Translations under genes and position numbers: made by a program
Shown here: positions 24,664 to 34,477 of the stretch, one piece after another
How positions within the stretch are numbered: the first letter of the stretch is position 1
Layout: each line of letters starts with the position of its first letter
Assembly (NCBI GenBank): GCA_948934525.1
Contig: CAQZSK010000004.1
Coordinates: 72,607-136,606, forward strand
From: an uncultured Clostridia bacterium
GTDB lineage: Bacteria; Bacillota; Clostridia; TANB77; CAG-508
Direction of reading: 5' to 3'
DNA: 64,000 bases
The notes under the pieces: model-generated
Told to the model about the DNA's origin: nothing
Seen by the model: the letters and a program-made list of their open reading frames with translations, nothing else
Databases searched by the model: none

Positions 24664-25549
24664 ATGGAAAGTGTAGTTAGTTATATGGAACGAGGTAAGT
24701 ATGGAAATTCTAAATACAGAGGAAATTGTTCAGGATTTGTCATCAAAGATTTAATAAAACAATTTTATAAAGGTTCTAAGCCTAAAAAATTCATAGAGGT
24801 TTTTAGTGGGCGGAGGAACTGGAAAAGATGTAGCAAAAGAATTAGGTATAAATAATAGTATCCATTTAGATTTAAATAATGGTTGGGATGCTTTAGTAGA
24901 TGAGATTCCTTCAGGAAGTGATTTTATATTTAGCCATCCACCATATTGGGATATTATAAAATATGAACATCAGAGAAATAATTATTCAGCTAATGATCTC
25001 TCTAACACAATGTCCTATGAAGAATTTATCAAGAAACTAAATCTAGTTAATGAAAAAATATATTATAGTCTTATAAATGGAGGTAGACACGCAATTCTTG
25101 TAGGAGACGTAAGGAAAAAGGGAAAATACTATAGTATTATAAAGGATATGCAATGGTTTGGAGAACTGGAAAGCCATATAATCAAAGTGCAACATAATTG
25201 CGTATCAGATAATAAGATATATGCTAATCAGAAGTTTATTCCAATTAGACATGAGCACATTTTGGTATTTAAAAGAGACAAAGTGTGGATTTATAATATG
25301 AAGACAACGGAAACAACAAAAAACAATATAATTAATGCAGAAAATATAACTTGGAGAGATTTGATTCAAGCTACTTTAGAGTTCTTACAGAATAAAGCAA
25401 CCATTGATGAAATTTACAATATCTTAATTAAATCCAAAAAGGCTCAAAGAAATAATCATATTAGGGAAAAAATAAGACAGACATTAAATAGTAGTAGTAA
25501 TTTTACGAAGCAAAATGATAGATGGAGCCTTTGTATAGAAAATATTTAA
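24664..25549 (+). CDS. DNA methyltransferase (N6/N4 type), split by a +1 frameshift at CGG
   Basis: Frame 1 starts SVVSYMERGKYGNSKYRGNC and runs KKFIEVFSG to CGG 24811-24813, then off-frame to a stop 15 codons on. Skipping the C gives FSGGGTGKDVAKELGINNS, the glycine-rich AdoMet motif I, then FIFSHPPYWDIIKY, catalytic motif IV (S-PPY type). Total ~294 residues with a charged C-terminal domain. Without the shift neither half holds a complete AdoMet pocket. Likely an orphan protective methylase of the ICE; no nuclease gene adjacent. Confidence 0.78.
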
Positions 25550-25592
25550 TAAGAAGAGAGGTGTTAAATCTCTTTTTTTGATTGGAGAAAAA

Positions 25593-26255
25593 ATGAAAGA
25601 ACAATACAAAAAAATCATAGAATTATTAGAATTTACCCATGGAAAATATCATAGCACATATATTTTTAAAGACTTTGTGGTTTTATATGCAATAGCTATA
25701 AAAAATATATATGACTATAATCAAGAAGATGAAAATATGTATTTACAGATTATAAACAAATATGAAAAAGGCGAAAGAGAAATGTTCGTAAAATTAGGTG
25801 TAGAACTAATAAAAATACTTGAAATGCAAAATGAAATAACAGATGTCTTAGGTGAGATATATGAGGTAATTGGTGCAAGTTCTAAAAATTTTGATCAATT
25901 TTTTACTCAAATGCATATAGCAAATATGAATAGTGATATTATTCTAGGAAAAATAGATAATACTAATGAAGAGCATATAATTGTTAGAGATGATGCTTGT
26001 GGAAGTGGAGTATTATTATTAAGTGTAGCAAATAGTATGTTAAAACAAAATATTGATTATAAACAAAAGCTGATAGTAGAGGGAAAAGATATTGATCTAA
26101 TATGTTTTTGTATGACCTACATTCAGCTATCTCTATATGCCATTCCAGGCAGGGTAATATTAGGCAACTCTTTATTAAATGAAAGTAAAAAAGTGTTTTA
26201 TACACCACAATACATTACTAATAAATGGCAAGAAGAGAAAAAAGAAAGAGGGTGA
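25593..26255 (+). CDS. N-6 DNA methylase-like protein (HsdM-type fold)
   Basis: 220 residues from ATG 25593 with TGGAG nearby. FDQFFTQMHIANMNSDIIL and VRDDACGSGVLLLSVANSML are the HsdM-type start and motif I; VEGKDIDLICFCMTYIQL and GRVILGNSLL follow. No NPPY/NPPF motif IV is present, so it is probably truncated or non-catalytic, as seen for related ICE proteins. In the same run as the gene at 24664. Confidence 0.7.
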   Translation: MKEQYKKIIELLEFTHGKYHSTYIFKDFVVLYAIAIKNIYDYNQEDENMYLQIINKYEKGEREMFVKLGVELIKILEMQNEITDVLGEIYEVIGASSKNFDQFFTQMHIANMNSDIILGKIDNTNEEHIIVRDDACGSGVLLLSVANSMLKQNIDYKQKLIVEGKDIDLICFCMTYIQLSLYAIPGRVILGNSLLNESKKVFYTPQYITNKWQEEKKERG

Positions 26256-26260
26256 ACTAT

Positions 26261-26900
26261 GTGGAGATAGTATTTAATATAGATGGAAATTATATAACTA
26301 ATTTAGCAAGAGAATGGTTTTATCTGGAGAAGAAACCCTATAAAAAAGTTGAAGAATTGTTGCTAAGTTGTATGTGTGGAACAAGTATTGACTTGAGAAC
26401 TTTAAAAGGATATGTAGAAGATATATTAACATTTAAAAAGAGATTTATAGGAAAAACTAGGAATAATTCATTTGGCTTAGTAGATGAATCTCCTAAAATA
26501 GAATTACCAAAATATATTCAAACTAAAAATATTCAAACTTATTATAATAGACTAAAAAATTCAGGTATAGAAGTTTTTTATGAATATGGATTCATAAAAA
26601 CGAATGGAGAGTTTATTGGAGTAGAATGGGGAAGACATTGTGAATGGGCATATGAGTATATTAATAAGAAATACACAAGAGGAGAGATAATAAAACTAAG
26701 TCAACGTGGTAAATATATGCGGATCAGATTTTTTAGTGTATGCTGAAGGATGGATATTATTACATAATCCACAACGAGGAATAGCAGAAGTAGAACAAAA
26801 TGAAGGGAAAAATATGACAAAAGCACAAAGAGAAACGTTATATGATTATTATATTTTTTTCAATAGAATAGAAGAAGCTAATGATTTATATAAAGAATAA
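26261..26900 (+). CDS. Hypothetical protein, split by a +1 frameshift at CGG
   Basis: Start GTG 26261 is preferred (AGAGGG eight bases upstream; the previous gene ends at 26255). Frame 1 runs to CGG 26720-26722 and stops eight codons later. Skipping the C gives KYMGSDFLVYAEGWILLHNPQRGIAE and a helical C-terminus to 26900, ~213 residues in all. The continuation has good codon use and no other start with a site, supporting one protein. N-terminal half FNIDGNYITNLAREWFYL; no family recognised. Confidence 0.6.
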
Positions 26901-26909
26901 GGAGAAAAT

Positions 26910-27401
26910 ATGGGAATGAGAGCTGTTTATGGATTTTTAAAAAATGGAAAATATAAAGTAACTGAAACAAATTTCGATGGAGCTTATGAAGATTTAGGAA
27001 ATAAAATAGTAGATTTCATTAATACAACAACAATAAAGAAAATGAATAAGATTTTTGAAAAAATAATATTAGTAGATGTAATTGCTGTTGCTACTAAAGA
27101 GCAAATTAAAGAATGTAAAAGATATGCCAATTTAGAAATAGGAACAAGAAAACTTACAGATTTTAATTGCTTACTTTTTAAATCGAAAGGTGATTTAAGA
27201 CCATACAGAGATAAAAATTTAAAATATATGGAAGATCATCAAACAGAAATAGGAAAATATTTTTATGAGTATATCATTAACCTAGACGATAATACTTTAG
27301 AAATTCGCCAATATGGAGACATTATACTAAGATTTGACTTGTTAGACATTCCTAAAAGCTGGATAAAACAATGCGATAATGTTGATATGAATTCAAAATA
27401 G
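26910..27401 (+). CDS. Hypothetical protein
   Basis: 163 residues with AAGGAG before the ATG. The opening MGMRAVYGFLKNGKYKVTET resembles small phage proteins that begin with a beta hairpin; EEQIKECKRYANLEIGT-like central helix. No family recognised. Part of the same long operon. Confidence 0.55.
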   Translation: MGMRAVYGFLKNGKYKVTETNFDGAYEDLGNKIVDFINTTTIKKMNKIFEKIILVDVIAVATKEQIKECKRYANLEIGTRKLTDFNCLLFKSKGDLRPYRDKNLKYMEDHQTEIGKYFYEYIINLDDNTLEIRQYGDIILRFDLLDIPKSWIKQCDNVDMNSK

Positions 27402-27458
27402 AATATGACTAATTAGAGGTCTTAAAATATAAGAATAGAGGAAAGGTAGTAGAGAGAA

Positions 27459-27737
27459 GTGAACATAGGAAAAAAAATAAAATATTTAAACAATAGTATA
27501 CAAGATGAAAATTTGAAGATAAATGATTTATATAAACAAATTGACGAATATGAGGCAATTATAGAGTTAATAGATAAATCGAATAGCATAGGAAATAAGA
27601 AAGATTATAGACAAAAGATAGAACAATGTCATGTTGAAATAGAGAAAAGTATAGAAAAAATTCAGAGTATGAAGAATCAAATTGCTCTTATTGAAATGGA
27701 TAATGAAGATGCAGAAAGAGGTGAAAAATGTGCCTAG
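27459..27737 (+). CDS. Small coiled-coil protein
   Basis: 92 residues from GTG 27459 with AGAGAG upstream. Almost entirely coiled coil (KIKYLNNSIQDENLKINDLYK, in part; IEKSIEKIQSMKNQIALIEM). It overlaps the ArdC-like gene by eight bases, suggesting coupling. No enzymatic domain. Confidence 0.55.
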   Translation: MNIGKKIKYLNNSIQDENLKINDLYKQIDEYEAIIELIDKSNSIGNKKDYRQKIEQCHVEIEKSIEKIQSMKNQIALIEMDNEDAERGEKCA

Positions 27738-28599
27738 AAATAAAGTTAACTATGCTAAATTATTAGAGGGAGTGCAAAAAGTTATTAAAAGAGGAGATTA
27801 TCCAAAGTTTTTGAGAATGGTAAATAGAATAAAAAATGATTATAGTTTTAGGAATAACTTATTAGTATATGTTCAAAATCCTAATGCAACAATAGTAAAA
27901 GGCTTTTGTGAATGGAATAAATTAGGAAGAGGAGTAAAAAAAGATCCTAGAACAATTTTCATCTATATACCAATAAGATATAAGAAGAGAAAAACTATAG
28001 AAGGTCAACAAGACATATCTGGCAAAGAGAAAAAACAAAGAAAAAATGATGGAACAATAGAAGAGATTGAAGGAATTACATATAAGAGAGTAGCTGTATA
28101 TGATATAGGTGATACTTATGTAAAAAAAGGAAATAAGAGAATTCCAATATTAGATGATAGAATTGATTCTAATACAACAGAAAATTTATATGAGACTTTA
28201 TTAGAAATATCGCCTGCTTCTGTGATAATTAAAGAAATTAATGGAATTGCAAAAGGATATTTTAGTAAAAGTGAAAATAGCATAGTATTAAATGCAGCAT
28301 TATCTCAAGACGATAAAACAGCAGTTTTAATTCATGAGTTATGTCATTGCTTATATGATAATTTTGAATATGCAATAGAAAGAAATAAAAGTGAAATATT
28401 TGTAGAATCAGTTTCTTTTTTAGTAGCTGATTATTTTAATTTTGATACATCAATATGTAGTTTCGGCTACATAGTTAATTGGTCAAAAAACGATATAAAA
28501 CAATTTATGCAATTATCTAATAAGATAAAAGAGACAGCAGATGAATTTATTGAATTAATAAAAAATAGTAAGTATAAACAAGAAGAAATAAGTGCTTAA
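27730..28599 (+). CDS. ArdC-like antirestriction protein with HExxH peptidase domain
   Basis: 289 residues from GTG 27730 (AGAGGTG seven bases upstream). N-terminal ArdC ssDNA-binding domain: FLRMVNRIKNDYSFRNNLLV, QNPNATIVKGFCEWNKLGR. C-terminal zinc peptidase: VLIHELCHCLYDNF (HExxH) with a downstream FVESVSFLVADYF acidic helix. ArdC proteins protect incoming conjugative DNA from restriction. It lies near several DNA methylases, which fits an anti-host-defence cluster. Confidence 0.85.
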   Translation: MPRNKVNYAKLLEGVQKVIKRGDYPKFLRMVNRIKNDYSFRNNLLVYVQNPNATIVKGFCEWNKLGRGVKKDPRTIFIYIPIRYKKRKTIEGQQDISGKEKKQRKNDGTIEEIEGITYKRVAVYDIGDTYVKKGNKRIPILDDRIDSNTTENLYETLLEISPASVIIKEINGIAKGYFSKSENSIVLNAALSQDDKTAVLIHELCHCLYDNFEYAIERNKSEIFVESVSFLVADYFNFDTSICSFGYIVNWSKNDIKQFMQLSNKIKETADEFIELIKNSKYKQEEISA

Positions 28600-28613
28600 A
28601 AGTAAAAAATAAG

Positions 28614-28646
28614 AAAAATAGAGCAAGAAAACCTTGTTCTATTTTT
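28614..28646 (+). terminator. Rho-independent terminator
   Basis: 14-bp stem AAAAATAGAGCAAG (28614-28627) / CTTGTTCTATTTTT (28633-28646) with one G-T wobble, after the ArdC-like gene. Confidence 0.75.
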
Positions 28647-28662
28647 AAAGGAGGAATATAAA

Positions 28663-29558
28663 ATGAGTCATTTTTCAGTAGCCGTTTTTACTGATGAAAA
28701 TACAACAGTAGAAGATCTATTAGAACCTTTTTATGAAGGGATAGAAGTAGAACCATATATTGCATTAACAAAAGAACAAATTATCCAAAGAGGAAAAAGG
28801 AAAATAAAGAGATTTGAAGATATGTACAAACAATATAGAAAAGATAAGAAATCATATAGAAGAAAATACTTTGACAATAATGCTCATTTGAGATTTATAA
28901 AGAAAGTACCTTCGATGTCTAAATGGAATAAAGAGAAAATATATAAATTTGCAACAAGATACTATAGTGAAGAAGAGATAGCAGAAAATGGAGATGTTTA
29001 TTCTACCTATAATCCAAATTCTAAATGGGATTGGTATGAAATAGGTCGGCAGATGGTCAAATATGCTAATAGTATCAAAATGGTATCCACAAGAAGATCT
29101 GGATTTTTTAAATCCAGATAGCATAATGATAAATACATTTAAAAATAATCGGAAAAGAAAAACAGGAAATTATGGTACTAAAAGATGGAAAATCCGCCAC
29201 TTATAAGTATGAAAATTCAGCATTGGTAAAAGATATAAAATGGGATTTGATGAAAGCAATGATAAAGAATAAGTTAACACCTTATGAAGAATTTATAAAT
29301 GGATCGTTTTATTCAAAAGAATATATAAAGAATAAATATCCAACAGAAAAAGATTATATAGATTCTTATACAAATTTTTCTACTTATGCTGTTTTAACAC
29401 CAGACGGAGAATGGTATGAACCAGGTCAAATGGGATGGTGGGGCATATCAAGTGCAACACCTGAGCAAGAAGCAGAATTTGAAAGAAACTATGAGGAAAA
29501 ATTCATTAAACAGGCTGATCCAGAATGGAAATTGACTATTGTAGATTGTCATATATAA
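28663..29558 (+). CDS. Hypothetical phage/ICE protein, two +1 frameshifts at CGG
   Basis: Paralogue of the intact gene at 29578 (both begin with VxVxFTDExTTVEELL-type sequence). Frame 1 is interrupted at CGG 29047-29049: skipping the C gives DWYEIGGRWSNMLIVSKWYP, a typical GGRW motif. The restored frame then meets CGG 29150-29152; skipping its C gives NNGKEKQEIMVLKDGKSATY and continues to 29558, where TPDGEWYEPGQMGWW parallels MPDGTWYDENAG of the paralogue. Total ~297 residues. Two independent events with the same fix in one gene argue against chance decay. Confidence 0.75.
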
Positions 29559-29577
29559 AATTAAAGGAGAAAGATAA

Positions 29578-30249
29578 ATGTATAATTTAGTAGTTGTATT
29601 CACAGATGAACATACAACAGTTGAAGAATTACTTCAACCGTTTAGTCTAAATCAAAAAGTAGAAAATAAAGAAGTTTTATTTTCTAAGGATAGGCTTATT
29701 TATGAAGAAAGAGAAAAAATCAAAAATATTATATCAGATTATAATGACAAATTGAGAATTTCATGCATTTCCAAATTGCAAAAGGCAAAATTAAATAATT
29801 CAAAGAATAGATTAGAAAAATTCTTAGATAACGCAAGTGATGAAGAAATTTATAATTATGCAATACGAGTTTATGACAAAAATTTAATCAGTCTAGAAGG
29901 ACATATTTATAACCCATATAATCCTTATGCAAAATGGGCAAGTTATAATAAAAATAGTGAATCTACGAAATTTTTTGTAATAGAAAATCCAGAAAAGGAA
30001 GGAGAGCTTATCCATACTAATTCAGCAAAAGTTAAAGATATAAAATGGAATGAAGTAAAATATGGTATAATTCCATCTGAAAGTTCTATAATGCCAGATG
30101 GAACATGGTATGATGAAAATGCAGGAACTTGTATAAAAGTACATAAAGATAAAGAGCAAAAAATAACATTAGAAAGAAAGCATATAGGCGAAGCAGTAAT
30201 TAAAAATGATCTAGAGTGGGTAGCTAATATTGTAGAATATTATATTTAA
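29578..30249 (+). CDS. Hypothetical protein, paralogue of the gene at 28663
   Basis: 223 residues, intact. LVVVFTDEHTTVEELLQPF at the start, YNPYAKWASYNKN in the middle, DGTWYDENAG near the end. This alignment guides the frameshift reading of the neighbour. The family occurs in phage and ICE DNA-metabolism clusters; function unknown. AAGGAG precedes the ATG. Confidence 0.65.
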   Translation: MYNLVVVFTDEHTTVEELLQPFSLNQKVENKEVLFSKDRLIYEEREKIKNIISDYNDKLRISCISKLQKAKLNNSKNRLEKFLDNASDEEIYNYAIRVYDKNLISLEGHIYNPYNPYAKWASYNKNSESTKFFVIENPEKEGELIHTNSAKVKDIKWNEVKYGIIPSESSIMPDGTWYDENAGTCIKVHKDKEQKITLERKHIGEAVIKNDLEWVANIVEYYI

Positions 30250-30266
30250 AAATGGAGGTAATAAAA

Positions 30267-30536
30267 ATGTATAATGAAGTTTTAAAAATATCAACAAAGT
30301 CAAATCCAAATGCTATTGCTGGGGCAATAGCAGGGCAGATAAAGGAAAAGGGGAAATCTGAATTACAAGCTATTGGAGCAGGAGCAACAAATCAGGCAGT
30401 AAAAGCTATTGCTATAGCAAGAGGATTTGTGGCACCATTAGGAATAAACTTAGTGTGTGTACCAGGTTTTATAGAAATAAGTGCTGAAAATGAAGAAGTA
30501 ACAGGAATAAAATTCGTTGTGAAGGTGGAAAAATGA
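30267..30536 (+). CDS. spoVS: SpoVS-family protein
   Basis: 89 residues from ATG 30267 (TGGAGGT upstream; the in-frame ATG at 30252 lies before that site). Whole-length match to SpoVS, an Alba-like nucleic-acid-binding protein: LKISTKSNPNAIAGAIAGQI, ELQAIGAGATNQAVKAIAIARGF, GINLVCVPGF. Normally a chromosomal sporulation gene; this is an ICE copy, overlapping the toprim gene by four bases (ATGA), so it may act in the element's DNA handling. Confidence 0.9.
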   Translation: MYNEVLKISTKSNPNAIAGAIAGQIKEKGKSELQAIGAGATNQAVKAIAIARGFVAPLGINLVCVPGFIEISAENEEVTGIKFVVKVEK

Positions 30537-31061
30537 ATCAACAAGAAATATTAAAGAGAACTAGTATTATAAATGTAAAAAACAAATTAGAATTGACAGA
30601 AATATATTCACAAAAAGATATAATCTATGTTGAGTGTCCATTTTGTATATCTAAAAGAGGAACAATGAAATTAAATACTAGTAATAATGGTTATATTTGC
30701 AAGGAATGTGAAAATAGAGGATACGCTATAGGACTTTACGCTAAATGTAAACATATTTCCAATAAACAAGCTTATAAAGAATTAATTAGAGAAAAAGCTA
30801 ATATGACAAATCAATTAGTAACGGTGATTACTACTAATACAAGGAAAAGTAATGAAGAGTTAGACAGTGTATATCAATCATTTGTAGAAAAGTTGACTCT
30901 TTCGGAGCAACATACAACAAAGCTTTTGCAATATGGTTTTACAATAGAGGAAATAAGAAAGATAGGTTTTAGGACTATACCAACAACAGAAAGGGATAAA
31001 ATACTAATATGTAAAAAACTAATTAATGACGGACTTGATTTAAGAGGAATTCCTGGATTTT
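30533..31061 (+). CDS. Toprim/primase-like protein, 5' exon
   Basis: First ~176 codons of a phage-type DNA primase/helicase-like protein. CPFCISKRGTMKLNTSN ... GYICKECENRGYAI is a zinc-binding CHC2-like domain, followed by YQSFVEKLTLSEQHTTKLL and GLDLRGIPGF. The frame is cut after base 31061 by a group II intron (GTGCGAC start at 31062). Joined to 34610 the reading is GIPGFYKDKNFNWNFKSHKG, exactly as expected. Confidence 0.78.
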
Positions 31062-31183
31062 GTGCGACGTGTTCCTAACTTAAAAGGTTAGGCATTAAAG
31101 TTAAAAGGTTCCCATTCTAAACAGAAAAAAGAACCAACCCTAAAATTAAATAATAAATTGAGAACTTAAATAAAAAAGTTTCT

Positions 31184-31420
31184 TTATTCATCATCCAAAC
31201 CAGAGAAGACATCATGGTCAAAGAAATCTTTAAGTTCAATATCAAGACCTAAGCATATACGAAGAATAGTCAACATTTTAGGATTTTGACTACTACCATC
31301 AATCAAACTATTTACAGTAGATTGTGGCATACCAGACAACATAGCTAAGCCATTGATAGTAATCTTATTCTTCTTACATAAATCTAAAACTCTTATTTTT
31401 ATTGCTTCTTGCAAAGTCAT
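31184..31420 (-). CDS. Small XRE-family transcriptional regulator (inside intron)
   Basis: 78 residues, nearly all HTH_XRE: IRVLDLCKKNKITINGLAML, SGMPQSTVNSLIDGSSQNPK, acidic tail. It is divergent from the ORF at 31546 and shares the promoter gap with it. Its position within intron domain I is unusual. Confidence 0.82.
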   Translation of the reverse strand: MTLQEAIKIRVLDLCKKNKITINGLAMLSGMPQSTVNSLIDGSSQNPKMLTILRICLGLDIELKDFFDHDVFSGLDDE

Positions 31421-31484
31421 ACTATCGCCTCCAATATAACAATAAGTATAGCAATAACAACGACCCTACGTTACCGACACGTTG

Positions 31485-31513
31485 TTGACAAATATAACAA
31501 AGCATTATATAAT
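31485..31513 (+). promoter_or_regulatory. Consensus promoter of the ORF at 31546
   Basis: -35 TTGACA 31485-31490, 17 bp, -10 TATAAT 31508-31513. The -35 lies next to an inverted motif (CAACG ... CGTTG, ~31458-31485), a likely XRE operator. Confidence 0.75.
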
Positions 31514-31545
31514 AACGACACAATGGTAATTTAAAGGAGGTAAAT

Positions 31546-31923
31546 ATGAAAATCAAGACAATAGAACAAATAATGAGCAAATTAGAAGAAGAATTAAGTA
31601 GAAAAGGAGAAGAAAACCTAGTAGATGAAATATTTGATGAAAGAACAGAGGCGCTACATATTGACATAATGGGAAATGTGAAATATAAAAAATCAACCGA
31701 AAAAATAAGGCAAATAGACGATGAAATCAAAATGAAATACGGAGATAAGTACAGGGAAATTATACAGTTAATTGAAAAATATGAAGATGCCGTAGTAAAA
31801 GATGGGACAATATGTGAAAAACTTATGTATAAACATGGTGTACTCGACGGAATGAAATTAATACTAGACGGAACAAGACAAATAGATATTAAGAAATTTT
31901 TAAAGGATAATAAACAATATTAA
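31546..31923 (+). CDS. Hypothetical phage-type protein (inside intron)
   Basis: 125 residues, charged and helical; KIKTIEQIMSKLEEELSRKG and MYKHGVLDGMKLILDG resemble small phage proteins of the DUF6809 kind, tentative. AAAGGAGG precedes the ATG. It forms a divergent pair with the XRE gene. Confidence 0.55.
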   Translation: MKIKTIEQIMSKLEEELSRKGEENLVDEIFDERTEALHIDIMGNVKYKKSTEKIRQIDDEIKMKYGDKYREIIQLIEKYEDAVVKDGTICEKLMYKHGVLDGMKLILDGTRQIDIKKFLKDNKQY

Positions 31924-32623
31924 TTTAATTTTAGAACAAAACTTTAAGAGAACTAATAGTTTGATAGGTGGAATGATAGAGTAACGTCTTGAAACGCCTA
32001 CCTTAAGACTTCGGCTAGCAAATATATATGCAACTATATAAGTGTTAGAGAGCCCGAAGAAGTCGACTGAAGATTACCGTAATCCTTTATGAATAAGTAA
32101 AACAACTGAAAATGAGTGAAACGAAAACTACCCAGAGGTGGGTAACGTAATCGATAGGTCGGAGGTCTATAAATTTTATATGGTGAGAATACCTTGAAAA
32201 AAAGGTCGACGAACTTGCGAGTGTACGGGTCTAGACAGGGCAAATATAGAAATGTATTTCTCTTTAAATAGAGACTAGTGAGGTAAAGTAAAAATAGAAA
32301 CTATGAAATACCTTATAATGTTACAGGCATTATCAAGCTAGCAGGCTTATAGCAAGCACCTAAGTAAAAATATGAAAAGATAAAACTATTGGAACATGGA
32401 AAGTAGCAATACGCAATAATAACTTGTTGCAAAGTGTGGTGGTGTCGAAGAATAATAAGCACCTTTAGTTGCTATGAGAGTAGTGGCAATGTACCTATGA
32501 AGATATAGAAATATATAAGAGGGATAGCCACAAGTCAATTTTCATTGAATAATTATTATATAGATAATCATAGTTTCGAGTATGACAAAGAAATATCATA
32601 CTCCTAAACGGAGGTGGTAGCCT

Positions 32624-34477
32624 ATGAAAAAGCGATTAAGACACAATGAATATTATAATATGCAACAAATTTTTGATAATCTATATAGTTATGGTAAAAA
32701 CAATAATAATTTCTATAATCTTATGGAAATCATTAAGCTAGATGACAACATAAAACTTGCTTTCCGTAATATCAAAAAAAATCAAGGCTCACAGACAGCA
32801 GGAACAGATGGTAAAACCATTAAAGATATAGAACAATTAACAGCAGAAGAATTTATTAAAATTATACAAAACAAATTAGAATGGTACAAGCCGAAACCAA
32901 TAAGGAGGGTCGAAATTCCAAAACCAAATGGAAAAACAAGACCACTAGGAATACCAACAATTATAGACAGAATAGTACAACAATGTATTCTCCAAGTTTT
33001 AGAACCAATATGTGAGGCACACTTTCATGAAAGAAGTAATGGCTTTAGACCCAACAGATCAACAGAACATGCAATGTCTCAATGTTATAGAATGATACAA
33101 CAATATAATTTATATTATGTAGTCGACATAGATATAAAGTCATTCTTTGATAACGTGAACCACTCTAAATTAATAAAACAAATGTGGACACTAGGAATAA
33201 GAGACAAACAACTACTTTGCATCATCAAAGAAATGCTAAAAGCCCCAGTTATACTACAAAATAGGGAAAAAATCTATCCAAGTAAAGGAACACCACAAGG
33301 TGGAATACTCTCTCCCTTGTTATCAAACATTGTACTAAATGAACTAGACTGGTGGATAACCTCTCAATGGGAAGAAATAAAAACAAAAAGAGAATACAAG
33401 GAAAAGATATCCAAAAATGGAAACAAACAACATGGAGCAAGAAACAGAGAACTAAAAAGGACAAGTAAACTCAAGGAAGTTTATATTGTAAGATATGCAG
33501 ATGATTTCAAACTCTTCTGTCGAAAAAGACAAGACGCAGAAAAAATATTTATAGCAACACAAGAATGGCTAGATAAAAGACTAAAACTACAAATTAGTGA
33601 AGAAAAATCTAAAATAATCAACCTCAAAAATGCTTATTCGGAATTTCTAGGCTTTAAAATGAAAGCGATACCAAGAAGAAATAAGTACGTAGTAAAATCT
33701 CACATGAGCGATAAAGCTATAATAAGAGAAACCAACAAGCTAAAAGAACAACTTAAAAATATAGCAAAACCACATGATAACAATAACAGAGGTCTAGCCA
33801 TAAACTCATATAACTCTATGGTATGGGGAATACACAATTATTACAGATATGCAACAAAAATTGTTGATGATTGTGATAAAATACAATATACAATATCATC
33901 AATAATAGAAAGTAAACACGGACTGGGAAACAATATCAAACGAACAGGAACAATGACACCATACATAAGGGAGAAATATGGAAAAAGCAGAAGATTAAGA
34001 TATATAGAAGGTAAGCCAATATGTCCTATTGGCTATGTTCAGCACTATGTACCTATATACAAAAAATCAAAAGTGTGTAACTATACTAAGGAAGGAAGAG
34101 CAGAAATACATAAACAACTAAGATTTAATACCAATATACTATTAGCAATGATGAAACAAAAGTTGCCCAATAGAAGTATAGAATACATGGATAATAGAAT
34201 ATCATTATTTGCAGGACAACAAGGAAAATGTGCAGTAACAGGACAAATACTAGACGTTAACAATATACATTGTCATCACAAAATACCAATTAAAAATGGT
34301 GGAACTGACAAATATGAAAATCTAATCATAATACATAAGTACATACACATCTTAATACATGCAACAAAACAAGATACTATAAATAAATATAAAAGTATAA
34401 TAAAAATAGATGACAAAGCAATTATAAAAATCAATAAACTAAGAAAAATGGTTGGAAATCCAACCATTTCTTTTTAA
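32624..34477 (+). CDS. ltrA: Group II intron reverse transcriptase/maturase with HNH domain
   Basis: 617 residues. RT domain with KPNGKTRPLGIPTIIDRIVQ, FRPNRSTEHAM, GTPQGGILSPLLSN and catalytic VRYADDFKLF; maturase domain X ~400-520; C-terminal HNH endonuclease CAVTGQIL ... HCHHKIPIKNGGTDKYENL. It supports intron splicing and retrohoming. GGAGGTGG precedes the ATG. Full length, so the intron could be active if the insertion in domain I is tolerated. Confidence 0.95.
   Translation: MKKRLRHNEYYNMQQIFDNLYSYGKNNNNFYNLMEIIKLDDNIKLAFRNIKKNQGSQTAGTDGKTIKDIEQLTAEEFIKIIQNKLEWYKPKPIRRVEIPKPNGKTRPLGIPTIIDRIVQQCILQVLEPICEAHFHERSNGFRPNRSTEHAMSQCYRMIQQYNLYYVVDIDIKSFFDNVNHSKLIKQMWTLGIRDKQLLCIIKEMLKAPVILQNREKIYPSKGTPQGGILSPLLSNIVLNELDWWITSQWEEIKTKREYKEKISKNGNKQHGARNRELKRTSKLKEVYIVRYADDFKLFCRKRQDAEKIFIATQEWLDKRLKLQISEEKSKIINLKNAYSEFLGFKMKAIPRRNKYVVKSHMSDKAIIRETNKLKEQLKNIAKPHDNNNRGLAINSYNSMVWGIHNYYRYATKIVDDCDKIQYTISSIIESKHGLGNNIKRTGTMTPYIREKYGKSRRLRYIEGKPICPIGYVQHYVPIYKKSKVCNYTKEGRAEIHKQLRFNTNILLAMMKQKLPNRSIEYMDNRISLFAGQQGKCAVTGQILDVNNIHCHHKIPIKNGGTDKYENLIIIHKYIHILIHATKQDTINKYKSIIKIDDKAIIKINKLRKMVGNPTISF

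Larger units (their letters stand above)
31140..31934. repeat. 12-bp inverted repeat flanking the cassette inside the intron
   Basis: CTAAAATTAAAT at 31140-31151 and its inverse ATTTAATTTTAG at 31923-31934 enclose exactly the XRE gene and the ORF at 31546. They may mark the ends of an inserted cassette, though A/T-rich repeats this short can arise by chance. Confidence 0.45.

Noticed and set aside
27682..27729. ATG at 27682 as the start of the ArdC-like gene
   Set aside because: It would overlap the coiled-coil gene by 56 bases with no ribosome site; GTG 27730 has AGAGGTG at good distance.
32624..34477. Reverse transcriptase as a DGR or retron enzyme
   Set aside because: It carries maturase and HNH domains and sits in a group II intron; it is LtrA type and cannot be the missing DGR enzyme.
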